Assembly: GCA_028277395.1 (NCBI GenBank)
Contig: JANQGJ010000096.1
Span: forward strand, 25,725 to 89,724
Source of the DNA: Bacteroidales bacterium
Lineage (GTDB): Bacteria; Bacteroidota; Bacteroidia; Bacteroidales; F082
Length of the DNA stretch: 64,000 nt
Direction of reading: 5' to 3'
The notes beneath the pieces are model-generated. The model saw only the letters and a program-made list of their open reading frames with translations, was not told the DNA's origin and did not search any database. The position numbers and the translations under genes are program-made. Numbering within the stretch: the first letter of the stretch is position 1; every line of letters begins with the position of its first letter. Of the stretch, positions 43,086-49,246 are shown in pieces.

Positions 43086-43868
43086 GTGGAAAAAATTGGG
43101 ACAATAGAAATTAGAATTTCCGGTTCTAAAGGGAATCTTGACTTATCTCCTGACAATTACGACATAAAGGAGATTATTTCTATAATGGAGAATGTAGAGA
43201 ACCTATTGTTCTCAGGAGACAAACGAAACAGACCAATAATCAGTTATAATATAGACCAAGGTTCAGTTAATCACTTATTTAAAACATCAATACAGTATAT
43301 TATTGGTTTCAATGCTATTATCGGACAAATTGATAACCTTCAAAGCATTGACTTTCTTGATATTGGAACTGCAAAAGCAATAGAGAACATACAGGATATA
43401 GCTAAAAAACGAAACTATACCTTCAACATTAAAACTTCTCTTGAACAGTCGAATGAAATCAGGTTAGATAGAACGACACAATTCTATAGAACTGAAACGA
43501 TCTGGGCCGATGCAGAATTTTATTTCTATGGAAAAGTTACAAATGCCGGAGGAAAAGATAAAGCAAATATTCATGTTTTTACTGAAGACACTGGATCCGT
43601 TAGAATTCATACCCCGATTAGTTTTTTAGAACAATATGATGAAAATATGCTCTACAAAACAATGGGAATTCGTGCCAAAGGAAAGCAGCATTCCGAGACT
43701 GGAGAAATTGATATATCAACATTGCAATTTATTGAGCTTGTTGATTATCAACCGAAATACGACAAGAACTACCTAAAAGCTTTAAGAGATAAAGCCAAAA
43801 AATCCTGGCTAAACAATATAAATCCAGACACCTGGCTAAACGAAATTAGAGGTGGATATGAAACATAG
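43086..43868 (+). CDS. Hypothetical protein paired with a PIN nuclease (candidate antitoxin), cassette 3
   Basis: 260 aa from a GTG start. The first half has alternating strands and helices (IEIRISGSKGNLDLSP; IISYNIDQGSVNHLFKTSIQYIIGFNAIIGQI); the middle has a beta region (AEFYFYGKVTNAGGKDKANIHVFTED). The C-terminus, KKSWLNNINPDTWLNEIRGGYE, resembles the short toxin-binding tails of VapB-type antitoxins. I do not recognise the family. It overlaps the PIN gene by 17 bp, the usual antitoxin-first arrangement, but at 260 aa it is three times the size of a VapB. The role is inference. Confidence 0.6.
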   Translation: MEKIGTIEIRISGSKGNLDLSPDNYDIKEIISIMENVENLLFSGDKRNRPIISYNIDQGSVNHLFKTSIQYIIGFNAIIGQIDNLQSIDFLDIGTAKAIENIQDIAKKRNYTFNIKTSLEQSNEIRLDRTTQFYRTETIWADAEFYFYGKVTNAGGKDKANIHVFTEDTGSVRIHTPISFLEQYDENMLYKTMGIRAKGKQHSETGEIDISTLQFIELVDYQPKYDKNYLKALRDKAKKSWLNNINPDTWLNEIRGGYET

Positions 43869-44340
43869 TTCAGTTTTATTAGATACAAGTTTCTTTATTC
43901 GTTTCTTAAATGATAATGATCCACTTTATTATAATGCCGATGATTATTTTCGATATTTTTTGCAACAGGAAATTACGATGATAATATCTACAATTAGTAT
44001 TGCTGAATATTGTGTTGGTGGAGAAGTTCAAGAATTACCTTTACGAAACTTACAAATCTTACCATTCAATCTTAACCACTCTAAAAAGACAGGTGAATTT
44101 GCAAGAATTATATTCCAAAATAAAGATAGAATAAAATTGAAAGAAAGGAATATTATTCCCAATGACACTAAACTGTTTGCACAAGCTGATTCAGAAAAAC
44201 GTATTGATTTTTACTTGTCATCTGATTTAGAGAGCTTAAAGATTTACAACCTGTTAAGACAAGAGAATAATCCAGGGTTTCAGTTTATTGACTTAAACAC
44301 ACCCTATCATGAAACGTTTGGTCTCTTAGATTTAAGATAA
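43852..44340 (+). CDS. PIN-domain ribonuclease (VapC-like toxin), cassette 3
   Basis: 162 aa. The acidic residues of a PIN active site are in place: Asp11 (VLLDTSFFIRFL), Glu52 (ISIAEYCVG), Asp105 (IIPNDTKLFAQA), Asp125 (YLSSDLES). PIN toxins cleave RNA with Mg2+. The protein is longer than typical VapC (130-140 aa) and its C-terminus (QFIDLNTPYHETFGLLDL) is unusual. The upstream 260-aa gene overlaps by 17 bp and is the probable antitoxin. A second in-frame ATG lies at 43858. Confidence 0.8.
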   Translation: MDMKHSSVLLDTSFFIRFLNDNDPLYYNADDYFRYFLQQEITMIISTISIAEYCVGGEVQELPLRNLQILPFNLNHSKKTGEFARIIFQNKDRIKLKERNIIPNDTKLFAQADSEKRIDFYLSSDLESLKIYNLLRQENNPGFQFIDLNTPYHETFGLLDLR

Positions 44341-44441
44341 AGTACGAACCGGTAGCAAAGAACTGAACTAAAATTAAAGTCTTTTAAAAAATCTGAACAA
44401 TTAAACTACTTCTGTAGTTAATGATCATACGGGATAAATAG

Positions 44442-44758
44442 ATTCCAGCAACCAAAACCACAAAAAACTCAACATTCTCACCAACTACCCCAGCCTGCCA
44501 AAAATCACACTTCAAATACACCAAGCGTCACAATAACAGGCAACTACAATTTTACCCCTCCCAAAAAACTGCCCAATACAATAGCAAACAAGACTACCCA
44601 AACAGGGTATTGTTTGGTGTTAAATAAGTTGGTTGGCTTGGAGGTAGGTATAACCAGTTTGTATGAACTATGAAATCGTTTGTAAACGGATAGATGACTG
44701 GTATTAAGGGTTATAATTTAGATTAGATGATTTTTGAGAGTGTTATTATATATATGTT
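44442..44758 (+). repeat. Array repeat copy D (5' palindrome missing)
   Basis: About 315 bp beginning at ATTCCAGCAACCAAAACC. It lacks the 21-bp palindrome, but has the 3' core CCCAAACAGGGTATTGTTTG (44598-44617), palindrome-like CGTTTGTAAACG at 44677-44688, and the tail nearly identical to copy A. From 44540 a frame stays open through the core to about 44670. Confidence 0.8.
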
Positions 44759-44784
44759 GGGTATATTTAGGAGAACTAACATAA

Positions 44785-44816
44785 TTTGACCATTTTACCA
44801 ATTTTTGGTATTTTTG
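44785..44816 (+). promoter_or_regulatory. Predicted promoter of parDE: TTTG-N20-TATTTTTG
   Basis: TTTG at 44785-44788 and TATTTTTG at 44809-44816 with a 20-base spacer match the Bacteroidota -33/-7 consensus. The box ends 16 bp before the ATG at 44833. Confidence 0.65.
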
Positions 44817-44832
44817 TATAAAATTGCTCAAT

Positions 44833-45081
44833 ATGAAAAATACGTCAATATCTTTAGGAAAGTATTTCGACCAATTTGTACAAGCTCAGGTTTCGACTGG
44901 TCGATATAAAAATGTCAGTGAAGTAATTCGTGCAGGACTAAGACTTCTGGAAAATGAGGAAAGCAAAGTTATTGCCTTAAGAAATGCCATTCAGGAAGGA
45001 AAAGATAGTGGAATCGCTGATGATTTTAACCCAATCAAAAACCTTGAGGAATTAAAAGGAAAAAGGAAAAAGGATGGCTGA
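44833..45081 (+). CDS. parD: ParD-type antitoxin
   Basis: 82 aa. A ribbon-helix-helix N-terminus, SISLGKYFDQFVQAQVSTGRYKNVSEVIRAGLRLLE, is the ParD signature, followed by a charged C-terminal toxin-binding arm. It represses its own promoter and blocks ParE. An in-frame TTG at 44824 is not needed. It overlaps parE by 8 bases. Confidence 0.93.
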   Translation: MKNTSISLGKYFDQFVQAQVSTGRYKNVSEVIRAGLRLLENEESKVIALRNAIQEGKDSGIADDFNPIKNLEELKGKRKKDG

Positions 45082-45373
45082 ATATAAATTGACCAATAAA
45101 GCTGTTGCAGATTTAAACAGTATTTGGAATTATACAGCTGATAACTGGTCTGAATATCAGGCGGATAAATATTACAATATGTTAATTGATAGTTTCCGTG
45201 ACATTGCAAATAATCCAGGATTAGGAAAAAACTATTATGGAATTTCTTCAGGCTTATTTGGACTTAAAGCAAATCGACACATAATTTTCTATCGTAAATC
45301 ATTGGACAAACCAATTGAAATAACAAGGATTCTGCACGAAAGTATGGATCTGAAAAATCGAATTACCGAATAG
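45074..45373 (+). CDS. parE: ParE-type toxin (RelE/ParE fold)
   Basis: 99 aa. MAEYKLTNKAVADLNSIWNYT, then WSEYQADKYYNMLIDSFRDIANNPGLGKNY, and KANRHIIFYRKSLDKPIEITRILHESMDL match ParE throughout, including the conserved central R.H..FY and the ILH....D end. ParE toxins poison DNA gyrase. It is the first element of cassette 4, followed by the Fic gene with no repeat copy between. Confidence 0.93.
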   Translation: MAEYKLTNKAVADLNSIWNYTADNWSEYQADKYYNMLIDSFRDIANNPGLGKNYYGISSGLFGLKANRHIIFYRKSLDKPIEITRILHESMDLKNRITE

Positions 45374-45513
45374 AAAAACAGCAATATCACAGTTAGTAGT
45401 TCACCTATTTAGAGTATTGTGGATTTAATAATTTGTGAAACAAAAGAATATTTGTTTGTAACAATGTGACTCACACTATATTCATTTGGTTGGTACTAGT
45501 GTTGAAAAACAGC

Positions 45514-45557
45514 GATGCGGAGAAAAACATTGGCAATCTCCTTAAATATGCGGAGAA
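45514..45557 (+). promoter_or_regulatory. Direct repeat upstream of fic (possible operator)
   Basis: ATGCGGAGAA occurs at 45514-45523 and again at 45548-45557, 34 bp apart. In addition GGAGA and TCTCC form a hairpin-like dyad between them. Such spacing fits a dimer-binding operator, but there is no direct evidence. Confidence 0.35.
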
Positions 45558-45564
45558 TAATTTG

Positions 45565-45572
45565 TATATTTG
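45565..45572 (+). promoter_or_regulatory. Predicted -7 box TATATTTG for fic
   Basis: TATATTTG followed by CCG, 20 bp upstream of the ATG at 45593. It shows that the longer reading frame from 45515 is not the real start. Confidence 0.5.
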
Positions 45573-45592
45573 CCGCAAAAAGACGAAAGTTT

Positions 45593-46702
45593 ATGGCAGG
45601 ATACATTTATGAATATGATGATTGGCCTGAATTCACATGGAATGAAAAGACGATAGGTGTGATTTTGGGAAAAGTTCGACATCTGCAGGGTAAGATTTTC
45701 GGACAAATGAGTGCGCTTGGATTTTCAATAAAAGAGGAAACAATTTTATCTACTTTAACTCTCGACGTTTTGAAATCTTCGGAAATCGAAGGAGAATTTT
45801 TAAATAAAGAGCAGGTTCGATCCTCAATAGCTAGAAAACTTGGACTGGAATATGCCGGAGTTGTACATATTGACAGAAACGTGGAAGGTATTGTGGAGAT
45901 GATGCTGGATGCAACCCAACGATATGATAAAATACTGGACCAGGAACGAATTTTTGGTTGGCATGCAGCACTTTTTCCTACGGGTTGGAGTGGAATGCAC
46001 AGAATTAATGCAGGGTGTTATCGTGATGGAGAAATGCAGGTAGTATCAGGCCCAATGGGAAAAGAAAAAATACATTTTCAGACTCCTCCACCTTCCCTGG
46101 TTAAAAAGGAAATGGATTTGTTTTTAGATTGGTTTAATGATCAAACAGAAATAGATGGAGTTTTAAAAGCTGCAATTGCACATTTTTGGTTCATAATTAT
46201 TCATCCTTTTGATGATGGTAATGGAAGAATTGCCAGGGCTCTCTCTGACATGTTGCTTGCCCGTTCGGAAGAAAGTTCTCAAAGATACTATAGCTTGTCG
46301 AACCAGATATTAGCTGAAAAAAAACGATATTATGAGGTATTGCAAAAAGTTCAGCATAGCACCGGTGATATCACAGAATGGCTGGATTGGTTTTTAAACT
46401 GTTTGTACAGAGCATTGGAGAGCACAGAAGAAACGTTGAAGCGGGTATTACATAAAGCTGACTTTTGGGACAGAAATAAAGAAACGATTTTAAATAGCAG
46501 ACAAAGACTAATGCTCAATAAGCTGTTTGATGGATTTGAAGGTAAGCTAAAATCATCAAAATGGGCAAAGATCACCAAATGCTCCCCGGACACAGCATTA
46601 CGAGATATAAAAGATCTGATTACAAAAGGAATCATAAAACAGGAAGAATCGGGAGGACGCAGTACGAATTACGAATTGGCTGAAGAATGGAGAATGTACT
46701 AG
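45593..46702 (+). CDS. Fic family protein (DUF4172 N-terminus, winged-helix C-terminus)
   Basis: 369 aa. DUF4172-like N-terminus (YIYEYDDWPEFTWNEKTIGVILGKV); inhibitory helix motif SSEIEG (62-67), matching (S/T)xxxE(G/N) and placing it in the class II, N-terminally autoinhibited Fic group; Fic active-site motif HPFDDGNGRIAR (204-215), complete; C-terminal winged helix (TKCSPDTALRDIKDLITKGIIKQEESGGRSTNYELA). It transfers AMP from ATP to a protein target and can also reverse the reaction. It is the second element of cassette 4. The start at 45593 is supported by the -7 box. Confidence 0.93.
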   Translation: MAGYIYEYDDWPEFTWNEKTIGVILGKVRHLQGKIFGQMSALGFSIKEETILSTLTLDVLKSSEIEGEFLNKEQVRSSIARKLGLEYAGVVHIDRNVEGIVEMMLDATQRYDKILDQERIFGWHAALFPTGWSGMHRINAGCYRDGEMQVVSGPMGKEKIHFQTPPPSLVKKEMDLFLDWFNDQTEIDGVLKAAIAHFWFIIIHPFDDGNGRIARALSDMLLARSEESSQRYYSLSNQILAEKKRYYEVLQKVQHSTGDITEWLDWFLNCLYRALESTEETLKRVLHKADFWDRNKETILNSRQRLMLNKLFDGFEGKLKSSKWAKITKCSPDTALRDIKDLITKGIIKQEESGGRSTNYELAEEWRMY

Positions 46703-46737
46703 GTACAATAACCAAACATTATATCCCTATAAAACCA

Positions 46738-47036
46738 TTGCTAGTTTGAGCTTGCAGCCAAACACATTCCAGCAACAAATACACAACCAACCAACACCAG
46801 CCTGGCAATAACTACACCACAATTTAGTTAAACAACACACAAACAGGCAATTACAAAAATTCCCCTACTAAAAAACTACATAATAAGATAGCGGCAAAAC
46901 TACCCAAACAGGGTATTGTTTGGTGTTTAATAAGTTGGTAGGTTTGGAGGTGGGTATAACAACTATGTTTTAACTATGAAACAGTTTTTAATCGTTTTAA
47001 AACGAATATATTACTGACATTAAGGATTATAACTTT
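46738..47036 (+). repeat. Array repeat copy E
   Basis: About 300 bp. The 5' palindrome is degenerate (GTTTGAGC ... GCCAAAC at 46744-46763). The 3' core CCCAAACAGGGTATTGTTTG (46903-46922) is perfect, and CGTTTTAAAACG at 46993-47004 is the third version of the 12-base tail palindrome. The tail is divergent. Confidence 0.8.
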
Positions 47037-47097
47037 GGCTTGAAGATTTTAGAATAAAATTGTTTACATAAGTTTTGTGAAATAAACTTGTAGAGCT

Positions 47098-47607
47098 ATG
47101 AGACAAAAGATAACAAAAAAGTATGAGAAATTAATACTATCGTTAGGGCTTGATGAGGTTCAGGAAAGTATTATTAAGTCGACTTGGCTTGACTATTTTT
47201 CTTCGGTTAATCTATCTGCAAAAAGAGGTTGGATTGTTCATAACTATACTCGGGGAATTGTATTTACTATAGGACTGTTAATCCCAATAATTGAAAGTAG
47301 TGGACTAAATAAAGATATTTGTAATTATAATATAACTATTGTAAGTGTTTTAGGGGTCTTAATTGCAGGACTTGCTGCGATAAATAGACAAATAGGTTTT
47401 GAAGAGAAATGGAAGCACTATAGAGCAACTGCAGAATTTATAAGAAATGAAGGAGATGATTATTTTGCATTAGCAGGTAAATACAGTTCATACAAATCTC
47501 ACAAAGATGCTTTCAAAAAGTTCATTTCAGAAATAACTGATTTTAAAAGAAAAGAAGTCGAAACTTATTTCAAAATAGAAAAAGATAGAAAAAACAGACA
47601 AAATTGA
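47098..47607 (+). CDS. SLATT/DUF4231-like two-TM protein, cassette 5
   Basis: 169 aa. Two TM helices (about 52-68 and 81-98), then a conserved-looking cytoplasmic helix EEKWKHYRATAEFIRNEGDDYFALAGKYSSY, which is the phrase of DUF4231/SLATT membrane effectors ('kW..yR.taE.l..E...f...ag.Y'). SLATT proteins are predicted pore-forming effectors next to nucleotide-signalling or other conflict modules (Burroughs and co-workers, computational). The partner encoded 21 bp downstream is a hydrolase. The family call is by memory and needs a profile search. Confidence 0.7.
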   Translation: MRQKITKKYEKLILSLGLDEVQESIIKSTWLDYFSSVNLSAKRGWIVHNYTRGIVFTIGLLIPIIESSGLNKDICNYNITIVSVLGVLIAGLAAINRQIGFEEKWKHYRATAEFIRNEGDDYFALAGKYSSYKSHKDAFKKFISEITDFKRKEVETYFKIEKDRKNRQN

Positions 47608-47628
47608 AACACTTAAAATTTATAGTAT

Positions 47629-48696
47629 ATGAGCATTTATATAATTAGTAATCGTGAAGTTATTACTGAAAATGACACAGAACGCTTTAAAATTAAAGGA
47701 AAAGAAAAGGCTCTGCCAACTTTTAGAGTTGCAAAGTGTAATATTCCAAGTGATGATTGTTTAACTCAAAAAAATTGCAAAGCAGAATATGAAATCTTAG
47801 AAGATGAATTCCCAACTAATTACATAGATGTTATTGATTCAATCAAAAACCCTGAAAAAGTTAGTAAGTTGAAAGGGACGAGTTACATGTTTTATGATTT
47901 ATATAGTCAAATGATTACTGAAAAAAGTAAAAAAACAGATGTTTTAGTTTTTATTCATGGCTTTGCAAACTCATTCGATGATAACTTAGAACATATCGTA
48001 ACATTATATAAAACATTTATTCAGAAACAGGATTCTAACATAAAACATTTATTGTACATTTCTTGGCCAACCAGAAATCATAAAATTTTGACATACTGGA
48101 ATGACCAAAAAGATGCTTGGGATACGGGTAGGTTTCTGGGTAGGTTATATGAAAAGTTACTTGATTTCTTTGTAGAAATGTTTAAGAAACATTCAATGTT
48201 AAATTGTGAAAGTAAAATACACCTTGCAGCTCATTCAATGGGCAATCAAGTACTAGCTTCGATGTTGCAAAATATTAATAAAAAAATATACCCATTTATT
48301 AGCGAAATACTATTACTACACTCTGATATAGAAAATAATGTTTTTGAAGAAGGGGAACCTTTTACTAAATTGGAAATGCTAGCAGAAAGAACACATGTTT
48401 ATACCCATAAAAGTGATGATGCTTTATTTATTTCGCGTTTCACTAAAAATTTTAATAAACGTTTAGGCAAATATGGACCAAAAAGCATTAAAAACCTTAA
48501 TGATGAAACATATATTGTAGATGTAACAAAATTAAAAACAGGAGAAAGTTTACGAGAAAAATTGTTTGACCATTGGGGATATATAGAAAGTGAAAAAGAA
48601 ATCAGTGACATAATTGACGTATTAAACGGTTTGGATATTGAGAGATTTAAGAAAAGAAAAATTGTACGTGAAAAGTTATATAAATTAGAAGAATAA
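47629..48696 (+). CDS. Alpha/beta hydrolase (DUF900-like), cassette 5
   Basis: 355 aa. DVLVFIHGFANSFDDNLEHIVTLYKTF is the oxyanion-side HGF motif; IHLAAHSMGNQVLASML holds the nucleophile elbow with Ser203 in AHSMG (GxSxG with Gly to Ala); the following strand carries EILLLHSDIE, with a possible Asp, and FDHWGYIES near the C-terminus a possible His. This fits DUF900-type serine hydrolases. The substrate is unknown. It is the second gene of a two-gene unit with the SLATT-like membrane protein, an effector-plus-enzyme arrangement. Confidence 0.75.
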   Translation: MSIYIISNREVITENDTERFKIKGKEKALPTFRVAKCNIPSDDCLTQKNCKAEYEILEDEFPTNYIDVIDSIKNPEKVSKLKGTSYMFYDLYSQMITEKSKKTDVLVFIHGFANSFDDNLEHIVTLYKTFIQKQDSNIKHLLYISWPTRNHKILTYWNDQKDAWDTGRFLGRLYEKLLDFFVEMFKKHSMLNCESKIHLAAHSMGNQVLASMLQNINKKIYPFISEILLLHSDIENNVFEEGEPFTKLEMLAERTHVYTHKSDDALFISRFTKNFNKRLGKYGPKSIKNLNDETYIVDVTKLKTGESLREKLFDHWGYIESEKEISDIIDVLNGLDIERFKKRKIVREKLYKLEE

Positions 48697-48814
48697 TCTC
48701 TACACGCAACAAAAAATATACGTAATGGGAACTGTGCCAGATATTAACAAATTAACAATTAATAAATTGTGGTGTAAGCTGATAGTGTAGAACCCTGAAA
48801 CTCTGCTACTTTGG

Positions 48815-49175
48815 ATTAGTACCCCACTAGTTTGGGCTTGTAGCCCAAACACATTCTATCAACAAATACACAACCAACCAACATTTTCACAAATTACACC
48901 AATCTGGTGAAAATTGCCTCCAGCTTTGCCAATAGGCACATTAACAGATGGTTACAATTTTAACCCTCCTAAAAAACTACCCAGTACAGTAGCAAACAAA
49001 ACTACCCAAACAGGGTATTGTTTGGTGTTTATTAAGTTGGTAGGTTTGGTGCAGTAAACTACTATAAGGTAATTAATCTTAAGAGTTTAACAAATAAGTA
49101 TGTAGTTGTAGTCAAATCTTAGATTAGTGTTATTGATATTTTAAGTTGAGGTTTTAATACATGCTATACCAACAA
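48815..49175 (+). repeat. Array repeat copy F
   Basis: About 360 bp. Palindrome at 48830-48850 with loop TGT, as in copy C; 3' core CCCAAACAGGGTATTGTTTG (49005-49024). The region after GGTAGGTTTGG diverges and the CGTTTnnAAACG element is absent; only a weak trace of the tail (CTTAGATTAG) remains near 49118. It is the last recognisable copy. Confidence 0.78.
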
Positions 49176-49231
49176 AATTGATAAAGCATTGAATATAACT
49201 ATTTGTTGTTTATGTTAAAATTTTGTTGAAT

Positions 49232-49237
49232 AGGAGG
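49232..49237 (+). promoter_or_regulatory. Shine-Dalgarno AGGAGG
   Basis: AGGAGG with a 9-base spacer to the ATG at 49247. Such a perfect site is exceptional in Bacteroidota, and in this window, and picks 49247 over the TTG at 49223. Confidence 0.6.
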
Positions 49238-49246
49238 CGAAGAACA

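Larger units (their letters stand above)
48697..49246. other. Intergenic region holding repeat copy F
   Basis: 550 bp without an ORF. About 120 bp of unique sequence, then repeat copy F (48815-49175), then a 70-bp leader with the AGGAGG motif at 49232-49237. Confidence 0.6.

Noticed and set aside
40926..49175. CRISPR array
   Set aside because: The repeats are 300-440 bp, separated by genes of 0.5-2 kb, and degenerate; no short uniform repeat-spacer pattern and no cas gene.
40926..49175. Classical integron with attC sites
   Set aside because: No paired GTTRRRY/RYYYAAC core sites, repeats much longer than usual attC sites, and no IntI-type integrase in the window. Kept only as an analogy.
41616..49175. 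Insertion sequence copies
   Set aside because: No transposase ORF in any copy, and no clear terminal inverted repeats or target duplications at the borders.
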